NCBI GenBank assembly: GCA_036426205.1
Contig: CM071568.1
Span: forward strand, 216,513,261-216,577,260
DNA: 64,000 bases
From: Ascaphus truei
Lineage: Eukaryota > Chordata > Amphibia > Anura > Ascaphidae
Direction: 5' to 3'
Positions 1 through 11,512 of the stretch are shown piece after piece; position 1 is the first letter of the stretch; each line of letters starts with the position of its first letter. A program made the translations under genes and the position numbers. The notes beneath the pieces were generated by a model. That model did no database searches. It worked only from the letters and a program-made list of their open reading frames with translations, and was not told the origin of the DNA.

Positions 1-1073
1 CCAGACCATATGTGGTCTTCAAGTCCAGTGATGTTGCAAGTGGAAGGGTCTTAACATGTTTGCTTTGGTTTTTGGTTAATTTTAAGAAAGGAGAATGATT
101 CTTACCATTCATTCCTTTCTTCTAGTCCCTCCATGCCAGCACAAACAGGGATCTAGCCCCACCAGCTGGGGTTAGGACAAACATTTTCATACTGAATCGG
201 GGTTCCGTCAGCCCCTACAAGGTTTACTGCTCCCTCCTACAGCAGTAATCAGTCTAGCCAAGTAATGAAAAGAACAATGAGAACTGTATAATAAAAGAAT
301 AAACATGGAAAAGAAAACCAGACAGAAAAACTGAGAGATAAGTTGTGCTGCCATGTACAGTGGGAACTAAAACAAAATTTGTAATGGCAAGAAATAATTC
401 CCCTTTCTTATACATGCCTCTTATGGCAGTACAAATGCATGGGGACATACATAAGCAGTCCCCTCTTAGCTTCTTAAGTGGAATTAAAAAAAAAAAAGTA
501 ACACCTACATTATAATATCCTCAGGGAAGCTAAAATGTATTTAAAAAATAATAAAAAAAAATGCATGGTAGATCATTTGCAAACGTTGAATCTTAGGCAC
601 AGATTATACACACCAATTGCTAGGAGAGCGTGTGCTCCTTAAGTGCAGTGCGGCTGCAGCATGAGCGATCCTGCTCATAGTGCTGGCGGCGATGCGAGTG
701 AGTGGGTGTTGTAACAAAGCTGTTCTTCGTCATGGCTGAATCAGCTCATGTGACGTGACGTCACGCGACAGCTCGCCTGAGAAGACAATTGTTTTGGGTC
801 TCCTCAAAAACGCTGCAGCATAACGTGCCCCTTCGTCTGCAGGGACTGGCACTTGGCTAACTACTATAGCCAATAACTGAAGTGGGCTATCCGTGCACAC
901 GCAAAACTCCTCCACTATAAGTTGCTTAGATTCGTCATGGGACCAAACTCTCCGGATAAGTGCGGTGTGTCTCGCAATCTAAAAAAAAAGTGACAAAAAA
1001 AAAAAATAGCGGCCATCTAAAAAAATTTTTTTTTTCAGCGTATTAAGTAATGCTAAGAGCTAAGTAAAGCTCG
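1..1073. other. Non-genic AT-rich stretch
   Basis: I see no coding region, RNA gene or clear repeat boundary here. Short A and T runs occur around 486-560 and 980-1035. The open frames are short and resemble no known family. Confidence 0.5.
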
Positions 1074-1245
1074 ATAACAATGGCTCTGACTTTGAAGCAG
1101 GGGGAACCTGGTTTCAATCCTGGTGTCACTCATTGTGACCTCGGGCAAATCCCTTTATCGCCGTGTGCCTCCGGCACAACATTTAGATTGTATGATGCAG
1201 CAGACAGGGATAATTGTGCTGCAAAATTCTATGTACAGCACTACA
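1074..1245 (+). mobile_element. CORE-SINE-like tRNA-derived SINE
   Basis: The 5' part has a box-B-like GGTTTCAATCC, as in tRNA-derived SINE heads. It is followed by a stretch resembling the conserved vertebrate CORE domain (TGTGACCTCGGGCAAATC near 1134), then the pyrimidine-rich part and a segment resembling the 'agattgtaagctc' region of such SINEs. This is a non-autonomous retroposon with no coding capacity. The 3' boundary is uncertain. The family assignment is by eye and the copy is diverged. Confidence 0.6.
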
Positions 1246-2004
1246 ACATGGTCAGTGCTAAACGCATCGTGGTACTAGAGAATGTCGGGAAGATGTTCTA
1301 GGGAAGGGACGTCCAATTGGCCCCTGCATCAAGACGTACCAGAAGATAACAAAAAAACTGCGCGGAAAGAACCTAAAGCCCTTTGATTGTTTGGGACCAT
1401 ACAGAACTGTGAGAAGGAGAGCATGAGCCATATTGGGTAGGATAGAACAAGATTTGATAAAGGTTTTGTCCAACAACGGACCAAGGCTACACACCCCATT
1501 TATTTGTACTGGATGGGTGGGACGTGTGTTTCTCACTATTTAAAATTCAGTGACACGGGAACAAAATACTGTGACGTGCTGCAAACCCTGCGCGGTTGTA
1601 CATCGTTTAAACATCTCAGCATGTGGTTTTGGTCAGTGAGTGAGAGATGGATTTTTGAGGACGAGGGACAATTAACTCAATGTGGTATGCCTATAGGCTT
1701 TGCAGAAAGAATACCACATAAATAAAATATCTCCAAACTTGAAAAAATCTGCGGATTATTTTAATTAAAGAACTAGCTGTACCCGGCATCACATACGCCA
1801 ATCTAGCAGATCTTAAAAGTTATTTAATTAAACATTATTTGGTTTTGGAACTTTATTTTTGAATCAAAGATTCTCTAAAGACATAATTGTCGATTTCTGG
1901 GATCTTTTCTACACTATACTAAGTGGATCATACGATCTGAATCTTGAGCAACATATAATTGTCCAAGACTTAAAACAGGCTTAGGTAGGTAAAGGTATAT
2001 TTTA
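1246..2004. other. Non-genic stretch
   Basis: Only short open frames without recognisable motifs are present. No repeat boundary could be defined. Confidence 0.45.
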
Positions 2005-2374
2005 CCGCTGCAGGATGCAAGAGTCTCCGACACTGACACCAACAAGCTCGATGGGAAGACTGCAAACGCGGGTTTAGTGCTGCAGATCCGACCCTCTATG
2101 GCTGATACACCGCGTGTTCAGATAGGAATCCTCCGGTACACAAGCTAAGTATCAAAAGTAGCGTGATGACGCGTGTCCCAATGCGCTTCGTCAGCATCAG
2201 CTGACATCATGCTACTTGAGGCGTAGCTTGTGTACGGAGGATTCCTATCTCAACACGCGGTGTATCAGCCAGGAGGGGGTCGGATCTGCAGCACTAAACC
2301 CCGCGCTTGCAGTCTTCTATCGAGCTGTGCTGGTGTTGGTGTCAGTGTCGGAGGACTCTTGCATCTTGCAGCGG
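2005..2374. repeat. Long foldback with hammerhead-like centre (probable inverted PLE terminal repeats)
   Basis: The two halves are inverted copies: CGCTGCAGGATGCAAGAG near 2006 pairs with its reverse complement ending near 2374, and the arms extend to a centre near 2190. Near the centre the minus strand reads CTGACGAAGCGC followed by ACGCGTC, which resembles the CTGATGA...GAAACGCGT core found in PLE terminal repeats. Inference: this is a head-to-head pair of PLE pLTRs without an element body. Confidence 0.6.
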
Positions 2375-2527
2375 CCATACATACCAGCAGGTTGTGTGTT
2401 GGGTTAGGATCCAGTGGTTCCCTCGGCTAGCGGTGTTTCTTTAAAGCGACACCGTTAAAGATAACTACTCAATTTTTTATTAAATAAATCCCATTGTTCA
2501 TGATAATGCACTAGGGGTGTTTCATGT

Positions 2528-2534
<7 letters not shown>

Positions 2535-2608
<74 letters not shown>
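2535..2608. repeat. (TA)n microsatellite
   Basis: Almost pure TA dinucleotide array with one short TATTATAT interruption. It directly abuts the small MITE at 2613. Confidence 0.9.
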
Positions 2609-2612
<4 letters not shown>

Positions 2613-2614
<2 letters not shown>

Positions 2615-2746
2615 GTGTTCGACAAACCTATACATTTGCTGCCCCGGGCGAGTGGATTTAACCCCCGGGCGAGTTAATATTGGCCCAAGCAGCACACGTT
2701 TGGTAATAGGTGGCGAGTAGATTTTTTGGTGATTTGTCAACCACGT
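2613..2746 (+). mobile_element. Small MITE, CAGTGTTCGACAAA family, copy 1
   Basis: It starts CAGTGTTCGACAAACC and ends with a diverged version of GGTGATTTGTCGACCACTG, giving short inverted termini. The same element recurs at 41868-42020 and 54436-54591. It carries the phrase GGCGAGTAGATTTTTTGG shared by all copies. It has no coding capacity. The 3' end of this copy is slightly damaged. All copies touch (TA)n arrays. Confidence 0.7.
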
Positions 2747-2749
2747 GTG

Positions 2750-2838
2750 TATATATATATACCAGACACACACGCGCAACACGCAAACGCACACGCACAC
2801 GCACACGCACACACACACACCACACCACACACACAACA

Positions 2839-2876
<38 letters not shown>
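2750..2876. repeat. (TA)n then (CA)n compound microsatellite
   Basis: A short TA run is followed by an imperfect CACGCA/CACACA array. Open frames crossing it, such as a cysteine/valine-rich minus-strand one, are artefacts of the dinucleotide repeat. Confidence 0.9.
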
Positions 2877-2879
2877 GGA

Positions 2880-3589
2880 TTCCAAAAAATGCACAGTTTA
2901 AAGCAGCAATTCTCCCCATTAATTTCTTCCCCACCTTTGATTTTACACTGTAAAGTAGCGGTAAACAAAATGGCGGTTTAAGTCTCCCGCCAATACGTGG
3001 GGCCAATAGAAAGCTGCAATGGCTTCCCATTCGCCCGCGTCACATGAGATTTAAACAAAGGAACTACCGTGTGCAGCATTCCTGGTTTGTATCTCAGGTA
3101 ACAGGGGTGCGCAAAAATTAAGCTGAAATGAATGGCTCAGCTCTGGGGACCATACTTCCCACTTAGTAAAAGAAAAAGGGGCCCTGGACGGAGGAATGTG
3201 CTGTAGGAGATCTGAAACTTAACATAAAAACGTGGTATGTAAGCTGACCTGCTCTATTTCATTACTTTAGGGTTACTGTGCCAAGAAAATATTGCAGTAG
3301 GAAAAATACATAGTTACAGATCATGTTATTTCTCTTGGGTTTCCCACAGACACGCTATATCTTACTTATTGGTGATGTTCCTTTCTGTTACTGTCTTGTA
3401 TACCTTGTAGTTACACCTGAGATTGTAAAAGAAAACTTCTACTGTATGACAGAATGGAAAACAACCTGACAGCTTCTTGAGAAGTATAGCTGGGATCTGG
3501 CACTCAAGAACCACAGTGTTAGTGAATGTTAAAATATATGTAGTGCAGTGAATAACGCAGATATATAATGACCAATTAACATAACATAT
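2880..3589. other. Non-genic stretch
   Basis: No supported gene or repeat boundary. Ordinary AT-rich sequence. Confidence 0.4.
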
Positions 3590-3755
3590 GTTATAGTATC
3601 TTTATTATATAGTGCCAACATGCAGTGTTTTACAGGGGTAATAGACAAGAATATATATAGAGAGAAGAATTCAAATAAGGAAAAGGTGCAGAACACATAA
3701 AAATAGACCTCTGGGCATAGAAGTCCATGCCCGCTAAGCTTACAATGTTATGGTG
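3590..3755 (-). mobile_element. SINE/LINE 3'-tail-like fragment
   Basis: On the minus strand it reads like the 'ttgtaagct...gggcatggact...' to 'ggcactatataataaag' tail of amphibian SINEs: the plus strand has TTTATTATATAGTGCCAACA at the left and GCTAAGCTTACAATGTTA at the right. It ends exactly where the hAT MITE TSD begins. Diverged and short. Confidence 0.45.
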
Positions 3756-3763
3756 TGTTAGGA

Positions 3764-4113
3764 CAGCGGTGCGCAAAACTGTGGGGCGCGACCCCCAGGG
3801 GGGGCGCGACACTGCCGACGGGGGGGCGGGGTTTACAGAGGGCCGCGCGCTTCCCGAAGGCACTTAAATTAAGTCCGGGGGAGCTGCAGGGCCTCTGTAA
3901 ACCTAACTTACGTGGCTCCGGCGGCTTCCCTCCCCTGCGGGCCATGGCAACGCGGCGTCAAAATGACGCTGCGAGGTCATGTGGTCAAGTTGCTATGGCA
4001 ACGTGAGTCATTACGCCGGAGCGCGGGTAAGTTGGGGTGGGGTGGGGGGGGGGGCGCGGGAGCGAGGGGACAGCCGTCAGGGGGGCGCAGGAAAAAAAGT
4101 TTGCGCCCCCCTG
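3764..4113 (+). mobile_element. hAT-like MITE, family A copy 1, with 8-bp TSD
   Basis: The element begins CAGCGGTGCGCAAA and ends AAGTTTGCGCCCCCCTG, inverted termini typical of hAT elements. It is flanked by a perfect 8-bp duplication TGTTAGGA (3756-3763 and 4114-4121). It is GC-rich, about 350 bp, and non-coding. Close copies lie at 14841-15192, 20952-21299 (inverted) and, more diverged, 57537-57820. Members share TGACGTCA-like and GTTGCTATGGCAAC segments. It must be moved by a transposase not encoded here. Confidence 0.93.
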
Positions 4114-4178
4114 TGTTAGGAGATACACAAAGATGGGTATACGGAAGTGCAAATTATATAGTGCACAGTCGAGAGTAA

Positions 4179-4568
4179 GGCCCCGGACATGTTTGCTGCG
4201 TGCTTGCGGAAGCGTGCTGACGCGTGCTCCCGCTCAGCACTGAGCCCCTACAGCCGCAATTAGAGCGGCTTTAGTAGGGGCTCACCTGCGCTTCCGCGTG
4301 CTTGCGGAAGCGCAGGTCTTGGGGGAATTTAAAATTCCCCTGCTTGCCGGCGAGACAGGCCGGTCACGTGAGCGGTTCGCCCAATGAGGGCGAACCAGCG
4401 CCGTGACGTCACTGGCCCGCCCCCGGCCAGTGACGCGCCCGCCCCCGGACCGCCCCCTGACGGCTGCTGAGAGCGCTTGCGGTAAGCAACCGCAAGGCCA
4501 GGGAAAGCACCCACTTTCCCTGCGCCTCAGCGCGCCTCAGCACGCCAGCAGGGACCATGGACTCGGCC
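4179..4568. mobile_element. PIF/Harbinger-like MITE with TAA TSD
   Basis: GGCCCCGGACATG at the left and GACTCGGCC at the right are imperfect inverted ends. The element is flanked by TAA on both sides (4176-4178 and 4569-4571), the 3-bp target size of PIF/Harbinger elements. It contains the internal inverted pair CGTGCTTGCGGAAGCG. It is GC-rich and non-coding. Related ends occur at 21646, 50338 and 52786. Confidence 0.7.
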
Positions 4569-4571
4569 TAA

Positions 4572-5744
4572 GTAGCAGAGCATCATTTTTCTTCAAAAAG
4601 CCTTAACCATTTCCATGCCCCAGTTACCTGGAAAAGATCACTGCCTCTGTACTAAAAACGGAGCAGCAGACGGGGAAATATATTTTTGAACGCAGACCAT
4701 TACATGTCTGGCTACATTCAACACGTGCTCTGTACGAAACATGGAGATAAAAAAGGAAAATGTGAACGTGTTGTTCAAATCAAATGATTGCAAATAGTAC
4801 AGTTAATGCCTTTAGAAACAGAAGAGACTAACCTACCTAACCAACGACTTGTAATTCGCAGTAGATCAGATCATTTTTCGCAGTACTTGCAGGGTATACC
4901 GTCATCCAAACATTACCTTGGCTGACTTCAATCCTTGTGGATTAGGTGCTAGCGTAATAAAATGAAAGGTGAACTGGATTTAATTCATGCTATCAGAAAC
5001 ATCCAGATGGCGTAAATAATTTGCATATTACTAAGCTGCGAAAGACTCCGATGTTATTAGGAAGTTTGGTCTTTCATCTGCCAAATATGTACTGCACATA
5101 CTGTGCTTCCTTTCTCATACAGTATGACTGATGTAAGCAGGCTACGAAAGGGCAACTATTTCCTACCGTCATTTTTATACCATTAATAAACAAAATTTGT
5201 TTAAATGTTGGTAACCCCTTTTGGATTTCAGTCACAGTATTCTGTAATGTCAGGCTTTCCAAATAATGATTTATTTTTCTTGCTGTAAGCTAATAAAAAC
5301 CATACAGCAAATGTCTGACCTGATCACCATCCATATTTATCAAGTAATGAACACTTCCAAATAGTATTCTCATATCTTTGCATTATTGCTCCATCATCCT
5401 GTCAGCTACTTTAACAGTAATGCATCAAGCATCGTCACCACAAACTTTTAAACGCAAAAGGTGTTTTCAATATTAATCTCTGCGGTTTCGTTTTGAAACC
5501 AAAAGCAGCATGCAGACGCGTAGACACAACCGCGACATCAAGTAGATCTACACAGTTGGGTAGTGGCTATTGCATGCTTCGTTTCAATTACAAATGCATA
5601 TACTGTATACTGTTCAGAAAAAACAGGACCCCTTTTATTTTTCATCATATTTAGCAGAAAAATCAGAACATTTTCATGAATATTTAAGCAATTGTAGGTC
5701 TGTCCCAGTTGACAAGTAGAAAAATAAGGCAGTGCAATGCCCAA
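4572..5744. other. Non-genic stretch
   Basis: Only short random open frames occur. No repeat boundary was recognised. It may be comparatively unique sequence. Confidence 0.45.
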
Positions 5745-5950
5745 AGTAACAGAAGGAGGCTCACGGTTTTAAGCAACAAAAAATAGATTTATTACATAAA
5801 AAGTGGACAAAAGGGTCCCCCCTAGGCCACAGCATGGATCCACCAACTAGTTTCAGGCAAAAATGCCCTTTATCAAGGTGTACAGAACAACCCAAAAAGC
5901 CCCAATTTATAATACAGCACTGATCGTGCTATCACGTGACGTCACGACCA
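5745..5950 (-). mobile_element. PLE 1 terminal region (pLTR-like)
   Basis: Lies downstream of the PLE 1 reading frame on the minus strand and carries a hammerhead-like core (5838-5880). On the plus strand it reads TTTATTACATAAAAAGTGG at the left, i.e. a possible minus-strand polyadenylation context. Boundaries are approximate. Confidence 0.55.
5838..5880 (-). ncRNA. Hammerhead-ribozyme-derived motif in PLE 1
   Basis: The minus strand reads CTTGATAAAGGGCA, a short loop, then TGCCTGAAAC. This matches the hammerhead layout CUGAUGA - helix II - GAAA, with helix II GGGCA/UGCCU (one G-U pair). Flanking CACC/GGTG can also pair. The first core block departs from CUGAUGA at two positions, so cleavage activity is doubtful. 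PLE terminal repeats are known to carry hammerhead motifs. Confidence 0.55.
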
Positions 5951-6860
5951 ATCAGAAAGCAGCACCTATTAGATGTGTCACATCAATACACTAAACTTTA
6001 TTAGACCTCACATGTCTGCAAATACAAGGCAAAGAGTATGGGCAAACAGGTAGTGCGCTCTGATTGGTGCACTGACTTCTGGAACAATTGTAACTTTATT
6101 AAACTGACATTTAAAAACGTCCATGACAACAAAAAAGGGACTTCTTAAACCTTAGTGCAAAGATAAAAAAACAATTCTTACATAATTGTTAAATGTTACT
6201 TAATCATTTATCCCCTCTTTCCTTTAAGATTACTAAGCACATAGACCAGAAATTAACCCTAAAATAAAAAAAGAGAGAAGGGGAGAATCCCCTAAGTATG
6301 GAATCAATAATGGTCATATGTGATCTTAGGTTTATCCAAAGGGAAGGGGGAAAGGTCAACATTTGAATACTCCAAAGAACAATAAATACTTGAATGTGAA
6401 AAGATTAGGTATATGGTAATTTCACAAAGCAGGAACATGATGATTTCAAAAGACCAATATTCTATTACAGAATATTATTTACTTGAGGAAAATCAATCAC
6501 CTCAGAAAATGTCTATAACAGAAGATAACATATTTTTATCAAGTTTTTAGGGATTTTCTAGGAAGGTTCCCTAGTAGACATTTGGCAGATATTTCAACAC
6601 TTAATTAGCAAGATTTTTTAGAAAAAGCATATAGTTAGCAAGATTTTTAGCAAATTTATAACCAATCTCTCAAACATTTTTGGCAAATGTTTGGCCAATT
6701 TTCTAACCATTTATTTAACAAATTCTGCAACAGATTTTACAGTGAATCTCTAGCAGGATTAATAACAGAATTTTTAACAAAATTTTTTTGCAAAATATTT
6801 AGCAGAATTTTTTTTAGGAAACATTTTTAACAAGGTTTTTGCAAGATTTTTTAGCAAAAA
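5951..6860 (-). mobile_element. PLE 1 3' untranslated region with degenerate A-rich repeats
   Basis: This stretch links the PLE stop codon (6861) to the pLTR-like region. From about 6540 to 6860 it is a run of degenerate units around 'agcaagattttttag / agcaaaatttt', a decayed tandem repeat. No frame is recognisable. Confidence 0.5.
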
Positions 6861-8760
6861 TTAGAGGAAATGTCCCAGGTCCCAATCTGTATTAAGTCCA
6901 AATGGAACCTGGGTTTTCAAAGTAAATATCCAAAAGGCCTCTCTCTGATCAAGCCTCTTGGTACGATTACCACCTCTCTCATGACACAAAACTGACTCAA
7001 TCCCACAAACTTTGAGTAATCTACTATCTCCCTGTGGGCTGTGGGTACAGTGTAGTGGAACCGGATGATTGAGATCGTTTTTCTTAATGAGCCTCACATG
7101 CTCCATAATGCGTATTTTGAGGCTCCATGTAGTCCGGCCCACGTACTGTTTCCCACACCCACAGGTGAGAAGGTAGATCACAAATGTAGTCTTACAATTG
7201 ATAAAACTGCGTATATTGAAATTTTCCTTAGTACATGTACTCTGAAAGGTTTTGGTTGGGGATAACTGAGCGCAAATTTTACATGAACCACATCTATATG
7301 AGCCTATGGTTATAGGGTTCCTATTGTATGAGTGACCTGAGAACAAACTGGGGGAGAGTGAATTAGATATAGTTTTGGCCTTTTTGAAAACCAGTTTGGG
7401 TTTATGTGGCAGACTATGTCCCAAGACAGGATCAAGGAGCAAAATGCTCCAATGTTTTTCCAGTATTTGTCTAACTTCTTGTGCCTGTCGACTGAACTGA
7501 GTAATAAATAAAGGGCTGTCTAGTTGTGATGTCTTTTTTGGTTTTCTTTTTAACAATTCGCTCCTTTCCATAATTTCAACTTCTCCCCTTGCTTTATTTA
7601 GATCAAGGGGGTCATGACCCGTGGCCAGGAATCTATTATATAAGTCATCTGATTGCCTATGGAAGTCAACATCTTTTGAGCAGTTTCTTTTAAGTCTCAT
7701 AAACTGCCCTTTTGGTATTCCTTTTATGAGTGACCTGGGGTGGCAGCTGTCTGCTCTTAGATAAGTGTTTCTTGAATTTTCCTTTCGAAAAATATCTGTG
7801 TGGATAGTCAAGGAGTGATCAATATATAATAATAAATCTAAATATTTAAGGTGATGGTGATCAAAAAAAAATGTGAACTTTAAACCATACTCATTATTAT
7901 TAAGTGAATCTATAAATAATAACATAGTGTTAGTATCACCTTCCCAAATAAAAAGAAGGTCGTCTATGAAACGACGATAAAAAACAATGTGATCCCTAAA
8001 CGGGTTCCTATCTCCAAACACGTGGAACGACTCCCACCATCCCATGAATAAGTTTGCATAAAATGGGGCAAAGCTGGTACCCATAGCAGTTCCACGTGTT
8101 TGGAGATAGTAAACACCGTCAAACAAAAAATAATTGTGTGTTAATAAAAAGTGAATAGAAACCAAAATAAAACTCCCCTGTGCTGGTGATAAATCTGAAG
8201 TGTCCAAAAAATAACTTGTAGCTGCCATCCCCAGGTCATGTTTAATGATAGTATAAAGTGATGTGACATCTATAGACAACCAGATGAAATTGGTCTTCCA
8301 AGAGAAACCTTCTAACTGATTAATCAAATCAACACTGTCCAAAATATTGGACGGAAGAGCTAATGACAGGAGTTGTAGATAGTGATCCACGTACCGTGAG
8401 AGACCATCTCCCAAAGACCCAATGCTAGAGACTATTGGCCTCCCTGGAGGAGAGACCAACGTCTTATGGATCTTTGGGAGATGGTGAAACACGGCCGTGG
8501 TGGGAAATGGATTATATACTGTAAGAACTCAATCTCATTAGTATCTAATACACCCAAAATTTTTCCTTTCTCTAAGTGTTCCTTTAGATCAGACATGAAT
8601 GAACATGTGGGGTCAGCAGGAAGTACAGCATAGGAGAGAGTATCATCAAGTTGGCGTTTAGCTTCCTTGTGGTAGTCGCTCCTATGCTGCACCACTACCG
8701 CCCCACCCTTGTCCGCATTCTTAATGATTACTTGTTTATTTAATTTTAAGTCTTTTTTGT
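6861..8760 (-). pseudogene. Penelope-like element reverse transcriptase with GIY-YIG endonuclease (PLE 1), one frameshift, 5' truncated
   Basis: The main frame (6861-8492, 543 codons, no stop) has the PLE RT order: HLPKIHK at residues 4-10, palm motif A LSIDVTSLYT near 72-81, the FIDD catalytic motif near 175-178, then KYLDLLLYID. A cysteine cluster CGSCKIC lies near 401-407. The C-terminus is a GIY-YIG nuclease, VIYLLTCGCGKQYVGRT near 438-455 with IMEH further on. PLEs use this nuclease for target-primed reverse transcription. Upstream, a second frame (to about 8750) gives NADKGGAVVVQH, the conserved PLE N-terminal motif. The two frames join by a 1-nt shift near 8515-8525. The sequence stops at about 8757, where an L1 tail begins, so the N-terminus is missing. 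Confidence 0.93.
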
Positions 8761-9620
8761 TTCAATTTTTTTTTATTGTTTTGGAGAGACATAACAAATA
8801 TATAGTCTTGGAATACATGTGATGTTTTAACAGTGTCACTTGTCCATACAACAAAGGGCATTAACAGTTCGTCATCATTACTGAAATAAAATATTTACTA
8901 TAACACGGTTTTTGAATAAGTGTGGTCTGTCTTCTTATTTCCGGTTGTGTTAGGGAAGCAGCCGCTTCCGTAGGCGTCTCTCATGAGCTTAACAAAGGAA
9001 AGAGAAGAACGTAAAAAAGAAGAAAAAGAAGGGGGGGGGGGGGGAGGGGGTGCAAGGGGGGGGGGGGAGGGCGAGCCCATTTGTCTGGTCTTTCTGTATT
9101 TATTTCTATGGGGTCCCTAGTTTCCTGGCCATATTTCCCAAATTTTGTGAAATTTGTCAGTTTTCTGGCTCAACTGTGCTGTGAGGAGCTCCATCATCTT
9201 TATTTCCCTTAGTCTCCGTAGGACTATCTGCCTAGAAGGCGCATTCACCTTTTCCAGGCAGCCGCAATAACACAGCGGGCAGCCGTCATTACATGAGTTA
9301 TCATCTTACTTTCTGCCGTTCCTAATTCATCTATTGGTTTGGCCAGCACCATGGTCAGCGGTTCCACCTCAACCTCCACCCCTAAGTACTCTCTGATCAA
9401 TGTTTGTATCATGACCCAGAATACCTGAATTTTTGGGCAACTCCACCAAATATGAACCATATCTCCTTTTTGCCCGCATCCCTTCCAGCACAAATCCGGG
9501 GACCCGGGGAAGATCTCACTCAGTTTCTGTTCACTTTGTGGGTCGCTGTACCCCTTTTTTCTCTGATATATGGGACGTTGGTCTGTACTATTTATTTATG
9601 GTGCTGCTGGCATTAGGTAC
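8757..9620 (-). pseudogene. L1 LINE ORF2 C-terminal remnant
   Basis: The minus-strand frame (9245-9493, extended upstream in the same frame to about 9560) reads LSEIFPGSPDLCWKGCGQ then GDMVHIWWSCP. This is the L1 ORF2 C-terminal cysteine motif C-x3-C-x7-H-x4-C. After a frameshift near 9245 the text continues with RRQIVLRRLREIKMMELL to a stop near 9110. The part below 9110 is an A-rich 3' UTR on the minus strand, with a G-rich plus-strand run at 9027-9070, and a T-rich plus-strand run at 8755-8780 may be the poly(A) tail. EN and RT are absent. It abuts PLE 1. Confidence 0.8.
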
Positions 9621-9624
9621 TAGT

Positions 9625-10787
9625 CCCCTAACCCTATTAGGGCTTTGTTATGCTATATGCTTACATTGAAGGAATTTATCCTAAACCTCAGTTTATTATG
9701 CCAAACAGGACTTGTTTTTTCTGATGCACTGGCTTTCTACACAACCCTGTCCCAGTAGACTGCTAGATTTAAGAATGATTTGATAATCTAATGAATGTTC
9801 TTTGGAATTGGTGATGGCATGATTACCTCATCAGGTGTATAGTTAAGGAATGAGGTTTAGCGACAAAGATAAACACGTATATAAAGTGCACGTGACCGAA
9901 CAAGGATTATGGTCCAATACAATTGCAGAAAATGTTTCCTGATAAAGGATGGTCGCACGGAGGACTGAAAAAAACAAATGGTATCGTACAGAAGGGGGAG
10001 CAGCTAAATCAGCACGTTATCGAATATGCCATCAGACAGTGGCGTTCTCTTCTTTGGCGTGTGTTTAAGCAGGAGGAGGACATTTTGAGTACACACTTTG
10101 AACTCGAACTTTATAGTAATCTTAGTGTTTCCGGTTAGTTTACAGCAGTTTAACACATTTATGAGATACGAAAGAAAAACGTCAATTTCTCGTTTAATGA
10201 ACATTAACCGACCGCAGTATATCTGGCACTTGTTAACTAAATTCATGTCATTGTTTTCTGTTAACATCAGTTGATTGTCTACAACAGGGGACTTTTCCTG
10301 CTGTGCCCCCCTGTCTGCCCTGCTCCGGATTTGCGCCCCTCCAACCTACCTGCAGCCGCGTCAGATGATGCTCTGCTGTCACGTGACGTCATAGGGGGGC
10401 CATCAGGGAGTGTTCAGGGTTAAGGGGCAATCTATCTTTGTTCCAGTCCCACAATTTGAGTGTGAGAAACGGAAGGGAGGAGCGGCCTCACCTTTTCCCT
10501 CATTGCTTTGGGTTGCCATTGCACTGAATGTATCTTGTATCGGTGTAGGAGCTCCGCCTCCAACTCCACCCATCTCCTCAGTGAAGAATTTGCATGCCGG
10601 TTTACTAGTTGTTTCATCTGTGCTGCTCTATAATATGAATATATACATGGGAGGACAAGACCTCAATTTACTTAGTATAGTTCTGCTTATTCTTGTTTTT
10701 TGAAGTGAAACTTCTTTAGTGGCACCTGTGATGGGATAAAACTGGATGGATGTGGGGCGAAATGTGAAACGGAAGTGACGTCACGTA
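9625..10787. other. Non-genic stretch with a GC-rich repeat scrap
   Basis: No supported gene. Around 10280-10405 a run of 'gcgcccct...cacgtgacgtcat' resembles the interior of the hAT family A MITEs but lacks clear ends. Confidence 0.4.
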
Positions 10788-11512
10788 ATGGACGCCGCTC
10801 CGCTCACATGTCCCTTGTCACAAGTGGCAGTGGCGGCGGCGGCGGCGATAGCCGCCGGCGCCGCTCCTAATCGCCGCCGCACCCCTCCCCCTACCACACA
10901 CCCCACACCCAGTTGCTCACATGCGGCGGCGATAGCCGCCGCTTCTAACTGCCAGTGTTCCGCCGCCCGCTACCATGCCGCGCGCCACGCATGCGCAGAA
11001 GCGGCTGGCAGCGGCGTCGTTCCCCGCCCGCTGCCAACCGCGCGCCACGCATGCGCAGAAGCGGCTGGCAGCAGCGCCGTTCCCCGCCCGCTGCCATGCC
11101 GATGGACAGGAGGGAGGCTGGCACCGGCGCCGGCTCCTAACAGCCTGGGAATGGGGGGGTTTCAGCGCGCCGCCGGGGGGTGGGGAAGGGGGGAGCTTGA
11201 GCGGCCACGCATGCGCAGAAGCGGCTGGCAGCGGCGCTGTTCACCGCCCGCTGCCATGCCGATGGACAGGAGGAGGGAGGCTGGCGCCGGCTCCTAACAG
11301 CATGGGAATGGGGGGGGTTTGAGCGCGCCGCCGGGGGGTGGGGAAGGGGGGAGCTTGAGCGCGCCGGAACCCCCCAGACCCTTACACACTGATTGACCCC
11401 CCCCAGACCCCCACACACACACTGACTGATCCCCTCAGACCCCCTAACACACTGACTGATCCCCCCAGACCCCCCACACACACTGACTGATCCACCCAGA
11501 CCCCACACACAC
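10788..11512. repeat. GC-rich minisatellite block
   Basis: The phrase CACGCATGCGCAGAAGCGGC recurs near 10988, 11048 and 11211. A larger unit of about 160 bp (about 11045-11207) is repeated at about 11208-11366. From 11370 to 11512 a different unit of roughly 30-35 bp ('ccccagacccccacacacactgactgat') runs in tandem. Open frames here of up to 169 codons are alanine/arginine-rich shadows of the repeat. The CGCATGCGC palindromes resemble NRF1 sites. Confidence 0.85.

Noticed and set aside
1770..1800. 'agctgtacccggcatc' phrase resembling a common transposon end motif
   Set aside because: Only about 20 bp can be matched by memory and no partner end or coding sequence was found nearby.
10788..11297. 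169-codon alanine/arginine-rich open frame
   Set aside because: It lies wholly in a GC-rich tandem repeat, overlaps similar frames in other phases and strands, and shows the repeat unit rather than a protein domain.
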